Below are positions 24,893-33,095 of a stretch of DNA of 64,000 nucleotides, one piece after another (the stretch's first letter is position 1; each line of letters begins with the position of its first letter). Source of the DNA: an uncultured Eubacteriales bacterium (GTDB taxonomy: Bacteria > Bacillota > Clostridia > Oscillospirales > Oscillospiraceae). The translations under genes and the position numbers were made by a program. The stretch covers positions 1 to 64,000 of the forward strand of contig UQYT01000002.1 in assembly GCA_900545405.1 (NCBI GenBank), read 5' to 3'. The notes under the pieces are model-generated. The model was not told where the DNA came from. It was given only the letters and a program-made list of their open reading frames with translations, and did not search any database.

Positions 24893-25696
24893 TTAAAGCG
24901 CCTGCACCCGCCCGTCGAAGCAGGGGGAGCCGGGGACGAGGGCGCGGGCGGAGTCCATGAGCGCGGCGCGCAGGGAGCCCGGCCCGGCGCCGCCGGAGAC
25001 GTGCTCGGCGCGCTCGGAGCAGGCCTTCCAGAAGACGGAGGCCATGAGCGCGGCGTCGAATGCGTTCGGCTCCACGGCGGCGAAGGCGCCGCAGAGGACG
25101 GAGAGCATGCAGCCCGTACCGGTGACGAGCGGGGTGAGCGGGCTGCCGCCGGTTATGGCGGCGGCGCGGCGGCCGTCCGCGACTATGTCCTCCTCGCCCG
25201 AGAGCAGTACGGCGCAGTCGTAGGCCGCGGCGAGCTCCGCGGCGACGGAGGCGCGGGTCTGCCTGTCGGCGTCCCCGGCGCTGTCCACGCCCTTTTCGCG
25301 CCCGGCGAGGCCGAGCAGGGCACGCGCCTCGGAGAGGTTCACGCGCAGTATGTCGGGGCGGAAGGCCGCGAGCAGCCGGCCCGCCTCGGCCAGCCGCCAG
25401 GGGCTGGCGCCCACGCCGACGGGGTCGAGCACCACGGGCTTGCCCTGCCGCGAGCCCTCGCACCCGGAGATGAGGCAGGCGTCGAACTTCGCGCGGGAGG
25501 GCGTGCCGCAGTTGAGGACCTCCGCGTCCGCTATGCGGGCTATGTCCGCCATCTCCTCGGGCGCCTCGGCCATCATCGGGCTCGCGCCGAGGGCGAGGGC
25601 GATGTTGGCGCAGTCGTTGGCAGTCACGATGTTGGAGATGCAGTGCAGCAGCGGGCGGCGGCGGCGTATATCGTCGAGGCGGGTGAGCTCGGGCAT
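24893..25696 (-). CDS. thiM: Hydroxyethylthiazole kinase (ThiM)
   Basis: 267 residues, full length. It phosphorylates salvaged 4-methyl-5-(2-hydroxyethyl)thiazole with ATP to feed ThiE. Ribokinase-like fold with PLLHCISNIVTANDCANIAL at the N-terminus, VLDPVGVGASPWRL in the middle and the anion-hole/catalytic region LVTGTGCMLSVLCGAF near residue 190. The ATG directly follows the thiW stop codon with no gap. Together they form a thiazole uptake and phosphorylation operon under a TPP riboswitch. Confidence 0.94.
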   Translation of the reverse strand: MPELTRLDDIRRRRPLLHCISNIVTANDCANIALALGASPMMAEAPEEMADIARIADAEVLNCGTPSRAKFDACLISGCEGSRQGKPVVLDPVGVGASPWRLAEAGRLLAAFRPDILRVNLSEARALLGLAGREKGVDSAGDADRQTRASVAAELAAAYDCAVLLSGEEDIVADGRRAAAITGGSPLTPLVTGTGCMLSVLCGAFAAVEPNAFDAALMASVFWKACSERAEHVSGGAGPGSLRAALMDSARALVPGSPCFDGRVQAL

Positions 25697-26239
25697 TTAT
25701 TTCAGCTCCAGACTTCTCTGCAGTATCTTGAGCGCGCCTCCGGCCCTGAGGGCGAAGACGAGCACGCCGGCGATGATGGAGCCGGCGACGGTGGAGATGA
25801 GGAAGGGGATGATGTAGGCGGTGACGGCCAGGGTGGCGGCGTCCCCGTTCATGAACAGGATGGACACCGGCCAGGCGCAGAGGCCGCCCAGCACGCCGGT
25901 GCCGAGCATCTCGGCCACGAGCGTGACGAGGATGGCGGCGACTTCATTCTTGTTGCGCAGCGCCTTGTAGGCAAGGCCGCAGCAGAGCGCGCCCACCATG
26001 CTGCCGGGGAAGGCCATGAGCGTGCCCGCGCCGACGAGGTTGCGGATGAGGCTGGCGCAGAAGGCCACGCCCACGCCGTAGCCGGGGCCCAGGAACACGG
26101 CGCACAAGACGTTCACCATGTGCTGGGTGGGCGAGCACTTGCTCCCGAAGACGGGGAAGCTGACAAAGGCGCTGCCCACGACGGCGAGCGCGACGAATAT
26201 GGCGGCGATAGCGAGTTTCTTGGTGCTGTTGCTTCTCAT
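25697..26239 (-). CDS. thiW: ThiW, ECF transporter substrate-binding subunit (thiazole precursor uptake)
   Basis: 180 residues with about five or six hydrophobic helices, as expected for an S component of an energy-coupling factor transporter. The SKCSPTQHMVNVLCAVFLGP segment and AFPGSMVGALCCGLAY are typical of ThiW. It would bind hydroxyethylthiazole and use shared EcfA/EcfT subunits, which are not in the window. The start is the ATG eight bases after AAAGGAG; a GTG three codons upstream overlaps that site. The location in front of thiM and behind a TPP riboswitch supports the thiazole assignment. Confidence 0.9.
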   Translation of the reverse strand: MRSNSTKKLAIAAIFVALAVVGSAFVSFPVFGSKCSPTQHMVNVLCAVFLGPGYGVGVAFCASLIRNLVGAGTLMAFPGSMVGALCCGLAYKALRNKNEVAAILVTLVAEMLGTGVLGGLCAWPVSILFMNGDAATLAVTAYIIPFLISTVAGSIIAGVLVFALRAGGALKILQRSLELK

Positions 26240-26465
26240 TTTTGACACTCCTTTTCATCAAAAGACGCGGAGAAAAACGGCGATATGCGGCGTTTCCCCC
26301 GTAGGATACAAGGTCGGTCGAGGCTTGCTGGCCTCCTCTCACGCCGGAACACGGCTTCCCATCGCTGCATATCTGGCCCGGACGCAGGGCGCTCCCCCTC
26401 CATCCGCCGCCGGCACGGCCGGCACGCCGAAACTCTTTTCCCCTCGCGCCTCCTTTTAAAGAGCG
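26240..26465 (-). other. Long thiW leader between riboswitch and start codon
   Basis: About 225 bases with no convincing gene. On the minus strand a stretch at 26290-26345 reads GAGAGGAGGC, a short loop, GCCTCGACC and GACCT, closely matching the core of the plus-strand TPP riboswitch at 26700-26730. The rest of the aptamer is missing, so it may be a decayed second aptamer. The open frame through it has an AAGGAGG site near 26453 but no recognisable product. Confidence 0.4.
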
Positions 26466-26496
26466 TCAAAAAACAAAAGGCTCCCATACGGGAGCC
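26466..26496 (-). terminator. Riboswitch-controlled terminator upstream of thiW
   Basis: Hairpin GGCTCCC-atac-GGGAGCC (26479-26496), followed on the minus strand by TTTTGTTTTTT. It lies directly after the TPP aptamer and gives transcriptional attenuation when TPP is bound. Confidence 0.88.
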
Positions 26497-26509
26497 GGCA
26501 GGCGAAAAT

Positions 26510-26586
26510 GACTCCCTCCGGCGGCATTACCCGCATCAGGTCATAGGGTCGAAGCGAATACTTCCTCTCAGCCCGGAGGCTCCCCT
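26510..26586 (-). promoter_or_regulatory. TPP riboswitch controlling thiW-thiM
   Basis: The minus strand shows the THI-box aptamer: GGGGAGCC, GGCTGAGAGGAAG, GACCCTATGACCTGATG, GGGTAATGCC and a closing GGAGGGAGTC. Stem P1 closes between the two ends. A terminator follows. Confidence 0.95.
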
Positions 26587-26601
26587 GTTTTTTGCGAGCC
26601 C

Positions 26602-26630
26602 ATTATCTCACCGCGGCGCGGCCTTGTCAA
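26602..26630 (-). promoter_or_regulatory. Promoter of the thiW-thiM riboswitch transcript
   Basis: Minus-strand TTGACA (26625-26630), 17-base spacer, GATAAT (26602-26607), ending about 15 bases before the aptamer. Confidence 0.75.
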
Positions 26631-26638
26631 GTTTCCGC

Positions 26639-26667
26639 TTGCAATCGGGAAAAGGCGGGCGTATAAT
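26639..26667 (+). promoter_or_regulatory. Promoter of the thiE-thiD-cytX riboswitch transcript
   Basis: TTGCAA (26639-26644), 17 bases, TATAAT (26662-26667). Its -35 lies only eight bases from the -35 of the divergent thiW promoter. Confidence 0.8.
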
Positions 26668-26679
26668 AATTCACGTCAA

Positions 26680-26755
26680 CAGGGGAGCTCTGTGAGGGCT
26701 GAGAGGAGGCGCGAGCCTCGACCCGACCTGATTTGGATAATGCCAACGTAGGGAA
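26680..26755 (+). promoter_or_regulatory. TPP riboswitch controlling thiE-thiD-cytX
   Basis: Complete THI-box: AGGGGAGCT, GGGCTGAGAGGAGGC, GACCCGACCTGATTTGG, ATAATGCCAACGTAGGGA. It is followed by a terminator-like hairpin and then thiE. Confidence 0.95.
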
Positions 26756-26771
26756 ATATTGCAGCTTCTGC

Positions 26772-26811
26772 CGCAGGCTTGCCTTATTTGGCGTGCCTGC
26801 GCTTTTTGTTT
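26772..26811 (+). terminator. Riboswitch expression-platform terminator before thiE
   Basis: Stem CGCAGGC/GCCTGCG (26772-26778 with 26795-26801) followed by CTTTTTGTTT. The thiE ribosome binding site starts immediately after. Confidence 0.75.
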
Positions 26812-26824
26812 GGGAGGAATGGCT

Positions 26825-27469
26825 ATGAAAATGGACCCCGCGGAGCTCCGGCTCTACGCCGTGACGGACAGGGCCTGGACGGACGGCGCCGAGGGCGTCT
26901 GCCGCCAGATTGAGGCCGCCATCAGAGGCGGCGCGACCTTCGTGCAGGTGCGCGAAAAGCACCTGGAGCACGACGAATTTCTGGACGAGGCCAAAAAGGT
27001 CGTCGCAATCTGCCGCGCCCACGGCGTCAAGTGCGTAATAAACGACGCCGTCGACATCGCCGTGGAGTCCGGCGCGGACGGCGTGCACGTCGGCCAGGAG
27101 GACCTCGAGGCCGGCCTCGCCCGCGAGCGGCTGGGCCCGGACAGGATAATCGGCGTCTCGGCGCACAACGCGGAGGAGGCCCGACGCGCCCAGGCCGCGG
27201 GCGCGGACTACATCGGCTCCGGCGCCGCCTTCGCCACCAGCACCAAGGAGAACGCCTCGCCCATAGGCCCCGAGGGCCTGCGCAGCGTCGTGGAGGCCGT
27301 GGACATCCCCGTCGTCGCCATCGGCGGCATCACGCGCGAGAACATCTCCGAGCTCGACGGCCTGGGCCTCGCGGGCGTCGCCGTGGTCTCCGCGCTCTTT
27401 GCGCAGCCGGATGTTGAGGCCGCCGCGCGCGAGCTGCTGCCGCTGTGCGAAAAGCTCGCGGAAAAGTGA
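26825..27469 (+). CDS. thiE: Thiamine phosphate synthase (ThiE)
   Basis: 214 residues, full length. It joins hydroxymethylpyrimidine diphosphate and thiazole phosphate to give thiamine phosphate. TIM-barrel motifs: LRLYAVTDRAW, GGATFVQVREKH, the diphosphate/Mg-binding CVINDAVDIAVESGADGVHVGQ split across two strands, IIGVSAHN, ADYIGSGAAFATSTK and the phosphate loop PVVAIGGI. The start is the ATG seven bases after GGGAGG; an ATG two codons earlier is too close to that site. First gene of the riboswitch-controlled plus-strand operon. Confidence 0.96.
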   Translation: MKMDPAELRLYAVTDRAWTDGAEGVCRQIEAAIRGGATFVQVREKHLEHDEFLDEAKKVVAICRAHGVKCVINDAVDIAVESGADGVHVGQEDLEAGLARERLGPDRIIGVSAHNAEEARRAQAAGADYIGSGAAFATSTKENASPIGPEGLRSVVEAVDIPVVAIGGITRENISELDGLGLAGVAVVSALFAQPDVEAAARELLPLCEKLAEK

Positions 27470-27485
27470 ATAACACGCAGAAAAC

Positions 27486-27503
27486 CGGGTAAGACCCGTT
27501 TTT
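27486..27503 (+). terminator. Weak hairpin and T-run between thiE and thiD
   Basis: A 5-base stem CGGGT/ACCCG with a 3-base loop is followed by GTTTTTC. It is weak and may only reduce read-through. The remaining gap to thiD has no other recognisable signal. Confidence 0.4.
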
Positions 27504-27571
27504 CAAGCGGTGCATTGGGGGCACCACCTTGCGCCGCTATACAAAAGCAATGCTTGGAAAGGAAGAGAAGT

Positions 27572-28384
27572 ATGAAGACAGCATTGACTATCGCTGGAAG
27601 CGACTCCAGCGGAGGCGCCGGTATCCAGGCGGATATCAAGACCATGACTCTCAACGGCGTATTCGCCATGAGCGCCATAACGGCCCTGACCGCCCAGAAC
27701 ACGACCGGCGTCACAGACATCATGGAGGCCACCCCCGAGTTCCTGGCCGAGGAGATAGACGCCGTGTTCACCGACATCTATCCCGACGCGGTCAAGATAG
27801 GCATGGTCTCCTCGGCGGGGCTCATCGAGCTCATCTCCGCGAAGCTGCGCGAGTACGGCGCAAAGCACATCGTCGTCGACCCCGTCATGGTGGCGACGAG
27901 CGGGGCAAAGCTCCTGCGCGACGACGCCATAGACACGCTCAAGCGCGCGCTGCTGCCCCTGGCCGAGGTCGTCACGCCCAACATCCCGGAGGCGGAGATC
28001 CTCTCCGGCATGAGCATCTCCGGCGCGGCGGACATGGAGGCCGCGGCGAAGAAGATCAGCGCCGAATACGGCTGCGCCGTCCTCTGCAAGGGCGGGCACG
28101 ACACCAACGACGCCAACGACCTGCTCTGCCACCCGGACGGCACCACCCGCTGGTTCATGGGCAGGCGCATCGCCAACCCGAACACCCACGGCACGGGCTG
28201 CACGCTCTCGAGCGCCATCGCCGCGAACCTCGCCAAGGGCTTCAGCCTCGAGGACTCCGTGGAGCGCGCCAAGACCTACCTCTCCGGCGCCCTTGCGGCC
28301 ATGCTCGACCTCGGGCACGGCTCCGGGCCCATGGACCACGCCTTTGACATAAAGGCCGAGTACAGAATGGAGGCGCGCGCATGA
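27572..28384 (+). CDS. thiD: Bifunctional hydroxymethylpyrimidine kinase/phosphomethylpyrimidine kinase (ThiD)
   Basis: 270 residues. It phosphorylates HMP and then HMP-phosphate for ThiE. Ribokinase fold: start KTALTIAGSDSSGGAGIQAD, then a GVFAMSAITALTAQNT block, IVVDPVMVATSG, LVTP-like VVTPNIPEAEIL and the C-terminal anion hole NTHGTGCTLSSAIAANLA. Length is normal. The ATG lies six bases after GGAAGAG. Its last four bases overlap the cytX start (ATGA), so the two are coupled. Confidence 0.95.
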   Translation: MKTALTIAGSDSSGGAGIQADIKTMTLNGVFAMSAITALTAQNTTGVTDIMEATPEFLAEEIDAVFTDIYPDAVKIGMVSSAGLIELISAKLREYGAKHIVVDPVMVATSGAKLLRDDAIDTLKRALLPLAEVVTPNIPEAEILSGMSISGAADMEAAAKKISAEYGCAVLCKGGHDTNDANDLLCHPDGTTRWFMGRRIANPNTHGTGCTLSSAIAANLAKGFSLEDSVERAKTYLSGALAAMLDLGHGSGPMDHAFDIKAEYRMEARA

Positions 28385-29556
28385 AAAAGACCTCCACCTT
28401 CCAGAACGGCCTCATCTGGTTCGGCGCTGGCGTGTCCATCGCCGAGATACTCACCGGCACCTACTTCGCCCCGCTCGGCATGACTAAGGGCATCCTCGCC
28501 ATCGTCGTCGGCCACATCATCGGCTGCGCGCTCTTCTTCTTCGCGGGCCTCATAGGCGGCCGCACGGGTCTGAGCGCTATGGAGACGGTCAAGATGTCCT
28601 TCGGCAAGAGGGGCGGACTGCTCTTCGCCTTTCTGAACGTCCTGCAGCTCGTGGGCTGGACGGCCATCATGATCTACGACGGCGCGCTCGCCACCAACGG
28701 CATCTTCGACACCGGCGCCTGGGTCTGGTGCCTCGTCATAGGCGTGCTCATCCTCGTGTGGATACTCATCGGCATCACGAACCTCGGCTGGGTGAACAAG
28801 ATCGCCATGGCCGCGCTGTTCATCCTGACGCTGGTGCTCTGCAAGGTCATATTCTTCGACGGCAACCCCTCGGCGGACACCTCCGCCTTCGGCGAGGCCA
28901 TGAGCTTCGGCGCGGCGGTGGAGCTCGCGGTGGCCATGCCGCTCTCCTGGCTGCCGCTCGTGAGCGACTACACGCGCGAGGCGCAAAAGCCCTTTGCCGC
29001 CACCCTGGCCAGCACGCTGACCTACGGCCTCGTGTCCTGCTGGATGTACATAATCGGCATGGGCGCGGCCATCTACACCGGCGAGGGCGACATAGCCCTC
29101 ATAATGGTGAAGGCCGGCCTCGGCATCGCGGCGCTCGTGATCCTCATCCTCTCCACGGTCACCACCACCTTCCTCGACGCCTGGAGCGCGGGTATCTCCT
29201 CCGAGAGCCTCTCCAAAAAGCTCTCCGGCAAGTGGGTGGCGGTCGTCGTGACGGTCATCGGCACCGTGGCGGCGATACTCTTCCCGATGGACGACATCAC
29301 GAACTTCCTCTACCTCATCGGCTCCGTGTTCGCGCCCATGATAGCCGTGCAGCTGGCGGACAACTTCATCCTCAGGCGCTCGAGCTTCCAGCTCTCCTTC
29401 GACTGGGTGAACCTCTCCGTCTGGCTGGTTGGCTTCGTGCTCTACCGCGTGCTGATGACGGTGGACATCGTCGTCGGCAACACCCTGCCCGACATGGTGA
29501 TAACGATGATCCTCTGCGTCATCGTCCGCAAGCTCGCCGGCAAGCGCGCCGCCTGA
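28381..29556 (+). CDS. cytX: CytX-type hydroxymethylpyrimidine permease
   Basis: 391 residues with about twelve hydrophobic segments, a member of the NCS1 nucleobase:cation symporter family. The N-terminal FGAGVSIAEILTGTYFAPLG stretch and the PLSWLPLVSDYTREA signature are characteristic of CytX. CytX is predicted to import hydroxymethylpyrimidine and is typically found with thiD or under TPP riboswitches. Here it overlaps thiD by four bases and ends at a strong terminator. Together with ThiM/ThiW the cell can take up both halves of thiamine. Confidence 0.92.
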   Translation: MKKTSTFQNGLIWFGAGVSIAEILTGTYFAPLGMTKGILAIVVGHIIGCALFFFAGLIGGRTGLSAMETVKMSFGKRGGLLFAFLNVLQLVGWTAIMIYDGALATNGIFDTGAWVWCLVIGVLILVWILIGITNLGWVNKIAMAALFILTLVLCKVIFFDGNPSADTSAFGEAMSFGAAVELAVAMPLSWLPLVSDYTREAQKPFAATLASTLTYGLVSCWMYIIGMGAAIYTGEGDIALIMVKAGLGIAALVILILSTVTTTFLDAWSAGISSESLSKKLSGKWVAVVVTVIGTVAAILFPMDDITNFLYLIGSVFAPMIAVQLADNFILRRSSFQLSFDWVNLSVWLVGFVLYRVLMTVDIVVGNTLPDMVITMILCVIVRKLAGKRAA

Positions 29557-29573
29557 GCGAAAATATATAATGA

Positions 29574-29603
29574 GGCCCCGGGTCACTTGGCCCGGGGCCT
29601 TTT
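29574..29603 (+). terminator. Terminator of thiE-thiD-cytX
   Basis: 9-base stem GGCCCCGGG/CCCGGGGCC (29574-29582 with 29591-29599) followed by TTTTCT. It lies between convergent genes. Confidence 0.82.
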
Positions 29604-29604
29604 C

Positions 29605-30117
29605 TCATTCCTCCGCCGCGCCGGAGACCCGGCCGGCTATGTAGCCCTGCACGTCGTCAAAGGGGATGCCCAGGGCCACGGAGAACTCGCCGTAGAGCAG
29701 GGTTTCCGCCCGCTTCATGAACCGGGCGTCCACCTGGCCGAACTTGCGCTTCCTGCTCTCCACGTACTGCTTTTTCGCGTAGACGGACATCACGAGCTCT
29801 ATGAGGTCCGAGCAGCTGTGGGAGCCGAGGGCCTCCTGATAGTGGGCCGCGAGCTGGGTGAAGTTGCGGTCGTGATATACCTCGGCGCTCATGCCGGGTA
29901 TGGCGTCTATGAGCTTTTCCGCCTCCTCCCGGCTGATGACCGGGCGCATGAACACCTTCGTGTCCACCGGGATGCATATCGTGCCGTCCTGATACAGGGG
30001 CTTGAGCAGGTAATACTGCCGCGCCGCCTCGCCGGGCCTGGGCTTGGGCGTGTCCACCGCCTCCACCCGGCAGACGCCCGTTCCTCCGTATACTATCAAG
30101 TCTCCGATTTGATACAT
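29605..30117 (-). CDS. CarD family transcription regulator
   Basis: 170 residues. The N-terminal RNA-polymerase-interacting (CarD_TRCF RID) domain reads MYQIGDLIVYGGTGVCRVE through IPVDTK at about residue 55. The C-terminal part is helical, with ELVMSVYAKKQYVESRKRKFG resembling the CarD DNA-binding helices. Such proteins bind the beta subunit and stabilise open promoter complexes. The start is the ATG after AGGTGGGG; a 12-residue in-frame extension lacks a site. It is divergent from the EFR1 gene. Confidence 0.88.
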   Translation of the reverse strand: MYQIGDLIVYGGTGVCRVEAVDTPKPRPGEAARQYYLLKPLYQDGTICIPVDTKVFMRPVISREEAEKLIDAIPGMSAEVYHDRNFTQLAAHYQEALGSHSCSDLIELVMSVYAKKQYVESRKRKFGQVDARFMKRAETLLYGEFSVALGIPFDDVQGYIAGRVSGAAEE

Positions 30118-30168
30118 TTTCGCCCCACCTGTCGTTGAATATGGCTTACTCATTGTTATTTCGTGTAT

Positions 30169-30197
30169 ATTTTATCACATTTGCGGTTTAAATGTAA
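30169..30197 (-). promoter_or_regulatory. Promoter of the CarD gene
   Basis: Minus-strand TTACAT (30192-30197), 17-base spacer, TAAAAT (30169-30174), about 50 bases before the ATG. Confidence 0.6.
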
Positions 30198-30223
30198 GTA
30201 AAAAATCCGACCGCGTAAAAAAC

Positions 30224-30252
30224 TTGTTAATTTCTCCCCTTCGTGATATCAT
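30224..30252 (+). promoter_or_regulatory. Promoter of the EFR1-LTA synthase pair
   Basis: TTGTTA (30224-30229), 17 bases, TATCAT (30247-30252), followed by AAAGGAGGAG and the ATG at 30275. Confidence 0.65.
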
Positions 30253-30274
30253 CTGGGGCAAAGGAGGAGAGCAT

Positions 30275-31060
30275 ATGATACTCTGCTTTTCCGGCACGGG
30301 CAACAGCCTGTATGCCGCGCGCATCATCTCCGCCGTCACCGGCGACGAGATCGTCTCGCTCAACGACCGGCTCAAGCACGGAGGCCCCGCGGCGTTCTCG
30401 TCGGAGCGCCCCTTCGTGGCCGTCGTGCCCACTCACGCCTGGCGCATACCCGGCTCCATCGAGGCCATGTTCCGCCGCGCGAGGTGGGAGGGCAGCCGCA
30501 AGCTGTATTTCTACCTCACCTGCGGCTCCGAGCCCGGCAACGCCGCCAAGTACTGCCGCCGCCTCTGCGAGGAAATAGGCATGGAGTACATGGGCACGGG
30601 CGTCGCCGTCATGCCCGAAAACTACCTCGTCATGTTCCCCACGCCCGACAGCGCCGAGGCCGCCGTCATAATCGAGCGCGCCGAGCCCGGCATAGAGGCC
30701 GGCGCCCGTGAGATCGCCGCCGGCAGGCCCCTCGCCGACCCGAAGATCGGCGTCGTGGACAGGCTCCGCAGCGGCATCGTAAACGACATGTTCCGCACCT
30801 TCTATGTCAAGGACAGGCCCTTCCGCGTCTCGGACAAGTGCATAGGCTGCGGCAAGTGCGCAAAGCTCTGCCCCGTGAACGACATCTCCCTGCGCGACGG
30901 CCGCCCCGTCTGGCAGGGCCGCTGCATGCACTGCATGGCCTGCATAAGCGCCTGCCCCGTGCAGGCAATCGAATACGGCCGCGCCTCCGTCGGCCGCCCG
31001 AGGAACTACCTCACCCGCGTGCCCGCGCAATACGCTGAAAGGAAGCAGGAAGAGACTTGA
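30275..31060 (+). CDS. EFR1-type flavodoxin-ferredoxin fusion
   Basis: 261 residues. Residues 1-150 form a flavodoxin-like domain with the FMN phosphate loop in FSGTGNSLYAARII. Residues 185-225 carry two 4Fe-4S motifs, CIGCGKCAKLCPVN and CMHCMACISACPVQAIEYG, both complete. The EFRO1/EFR1 family is cytoplasmic and mediates low-potential electron transfer in anaerobes; the partner is unknown. The start is the ATG nine bases after AAAGGAGG. The stop overlaps the TTG start of the next gene. Confidence 0.88.
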   Translation: MILCFSGTGNSLYAARIISAVTGDEIVSLNDRLKHGGPAAFSSERPFVAVVPTHAWRIPGSIEAMFRRARWEGSRKLYFYLTCGSEPGNAAKYCRRLCEEIGMEYMGTGVAVMPENYLVMFPTPDSAEAAVIIERAEPGIEAGAREIAAGRPLADPKIGVVDRLRSGIVNDMFRTFYVKDRPFRVSDKCIGCGKCAKLCPVNDISLRDGRPVWQGRCMHCMACISACPVQAIEYGRASVGRPRNYLTRVPAQYAERKQEET

Positions 31061-32937
31061 AACGACACTCCAGGCCCGTCGGCCTCCTGACGGCAATACT
31101 GCTCGGCCTTGCGTGCGGCGTTGTGGTGACGCTGTTCGTGCTCTGGGCACACCCCGTCTCCGTCCTGGCCATGCTGGGCAAGATGCTGCGCCAGCCGCTC
31201 ATTCTGTTCCTGAACTGGCTGCCCATAGCCCTGCTCACCGCGGCCTTTGCCTTCGCGTTCCGGAACGTGTTCTTCGGCTCCGCGCTCGTGGGCTTAATAG
31301 CGGGCGCCATGTCCCTCATAAACCGCGTCAAGCTCACCATCCGCGGCGAACCCTTCGTGCCGAGGGACATCTCCCTCATCAAGGAGGCCGCGGACGCCGC
31401 GGGCAGCTACGACATGACCCTGCCCTGGTTCCAGATAGGCTGCCTTGTTGTGATGACGGCGGTGTTCATCGTCCTGGGCGTGCTGCTGCCGCTCAAAAAG
31501 TCGGAGGACGCGCCGAAAAAGCGCGGCGCGCTCGTGCGCGTCATGGGCTTTGTGCTCTGCCTCGCCGTGCTCGTCGGCGCGGTCGGGCTGGTGTACAGCT
31601 CCACGGACCTCTACAACTCCTTCGAGACCACGGAGCCCTACAACCTCAGCTCCGTGAACAACGAGCTCGGCTTTGTCTACTACTTCTGCTACCACTTCTC
31701 CACATATAAAATAGAAAAGCCCGAGGGCTTCGACCGCGAGGAGACCGCCTCCTGGGAGACCGGCTATGAGAGCGCGCCCGACGCCGCGGACGTGAACGTC
31801 GTGTTCGTCATGAACGAGGCCTTCTCGGACATCCTCAACGAGGACGTGTTCGTCTTCCCCGAGGGCGAGAACCCGATGGAGGTTTACAACACCCTGGCCG
31901 AGGGCGAAAACGCCTGGGCGGGCCACATCGTGGTGCCCTATTTCGCAGGCGGCACGGCGGACACGGAGTTCGACGTCGCGTCCGGTATGCAGACGAACCT
32001 GCTCAACCCCGCCTCGCCCTCGCTCACCGCCTTCCGCACCGTGAACCGCGACCTCGACAGCATCTTCCGCATCTTCGGCGCGGACGGCTACACCAGCTGC
32101 TTTATGCACCCGGGGCAGAGCTGGTTCTATAACCGCGAGAACGTCTACGACTGGTTCGGCGCGGACGAGAGCTTCTTCGTCGAGGACTTCGACGCCGAGT
32201 ACAAGGGCAGCTGGGTCACGGACGAGAGCGTCCTGCGCGAGCTCGTCTCCCGCTTTGAGGAGAAGAGCGCCGGCGGCGGGCTGGACTTCACCTACGCCGT
32301 CACCATCCAGAACCACATGTCCTACACCGCCGAGAAGTACGGCGACTACGTCTGCCCCGAGGTGGAGACCACGGCGGAGCTCTCGCCCGAGATCCAGACC
32401 GCCGTGAACGTCTACGCCGAAGGCATAAGGGACGCCAACGCGATGCTCGAGGACCTGACGGAGTTCTACTCCGAGCAGTCCGAGCCCGTGCTGCTGGTGT
32501 TCTTCGGCGACCACCTGCCGTACCTGGGCGACAACCGCCAGGGCTATGCCGAGCTCGGCCTGCCCGCGGCAAGCGTCACAGGAGGGGAGGACCCCTTCGC
32601 GGCCTACACCGCGCCCGTCCTCTTCTGGTGCAACGACGCCGCGGCCGAGGCGCTGGACTTTGCAAACGCGATCGAGGCGCTCGACCTGCCCGCCGACGGG
32701 CGGATAAGCGCCTGCTATCTCGGCGCCGCCGTGCTCGAGCTCACGGGACGCGGCGAGGTCTCGCCCTGGTTCGCCTTCCTCAACGAGATGCGCCGCGAGC
32801 TGCCCGTGCTGCACAACGGCTATTATGAGAGCGCCGACGGCGAGATCACAACGGAGCCGACGGCCGAAGAGGCCGCCCTCGTGAGCCGCATGCGCTGCTG
32901 GGCCTACTACAAACTGCGCTACGGCGTGGTGAAATGA
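31057..32937 (+). CDS. LTA synthase-like membrane sulfatase/phosphoglycerol transferase
   Basis: 626 residues. The N-terminal 190 residues hold four or so transmembrane helices. The extracellular part is an alkaline-phosphatase/sulfatase fold: NVVFVMNEAFSDI (metal and nucleophile region near residue 250), GGTADTEFDVASGM where family members carry a conserved Thr/Glu stretch, and VFFGDHLPYLGDN metal ligands near residue 485. It should transfer phosphoglycerol to glycolipid or cell-wall polymer. The start is TTG, overlapping the previous stop and preceded by AGGAAG, so it is coupled to the EFR1 gene. Confidence 0.85.
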   Translation: MKRHSRPVGLLTAILLGLACGVVVTLFVLWAHPVSVLAMLGKMLRQPLILFLNWLPIALLTAAFAFAFRNVFFGSALVGLIAGAMSLINRVKLTIRGEPFVPRDISLIKEAADAAGSYDMTLPWFQIGCLVVMTAVFIVLGVLLPLKKSEDAPKKRGALVRVMGFVLCLAVLVGAVGLVYSSTDLYNSFETTEPYNLSSVNNELGFVYYFCYHFSTYKIEKPEGFDREETASWETGYESAPDAADVNVVFVMNEAFSDILNEDVFVFPEGENPMEVYNTLAEGENAWAGHIVVPYFAGGTADTEFDVASGMQTNLLNPASPSLTAFRTVNRDLDSIFRIFGADGYTSCFMHPGQSWFYNRENVYDWFGADESFFVEDFDAEYKGSWVTDESVLRELVSRFEEKSAGGGLDFTYAVTIQNHMSYTAEKYGDYVCPEVETTAELSPEIQTAVNVYAEGIRDANAMLEDLTEFYSEQSEPVLLVFFGDHLPYLGDNRQGYAELGLPAASVTGGEDPFAAYTAPVLFWCNDAAAEALDFANAIEALDLPADGRISACYLGAAVLELTGRGEVSPWFAFLNEMRRELPVLHNGYYESADGEITTEPTAEEAALVSRMRCWAYYKLRYGVVK

Positions 32938-32959
32938 GACAAAAAAGAGCCGAAAAAAG

Positions 32960-32995
32960 GGGCCGTCAGTGGTGACGGCCCTCATTTTTGGCCCT
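32960..32995 (+). terminator. Terminator after the LTA-synthase-like gene
   Basis: 9-base stem GGGCCGTCA/TGACGGCCC (32960-32968 with 32973-32981) followed by CTCATTTTTG. Confidence 0.82.
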
Positions 32996-33009
32996 TTACA
33001 GAAAAAATA

Positions 33010-33038
33010 TGTGAATCTGCGGAAAAACGTGGTATAAT
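33010..33038 (+). promoter_or_regulatory. Promoter of the cytidylate-kinase-like gene
   Basis: TATAAT at 33033-33038 with a weak -35 (TGTGAA, 33010-33015) at 17-base spacing. The leader contains a small GCCCC/GGGGC hairpin near 33062. Confidence 0.55.
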
Positions 33039-33095
33039 GGTCCCGTCGGTAAGCCGACCAAGCCCCTTGCGGGGCCGGAAGAAGGAGGCACAGAA

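Noticed and set aside
26290..26345. Cobalamin riboswitch in the thiW leader
   Set aside because: GGGAA and CCGTG-like pieces occur nearby, but the B12-box core is absent; similarity to the TPP aptamer is better.
26236..26487. 83-codon frame in the thiW leader with a good AAGGAGG
   Set aside because: No recognisable product, it lies across the possible decayed aptamer, and it ends at the thiW start. Kept only as leader sequence.
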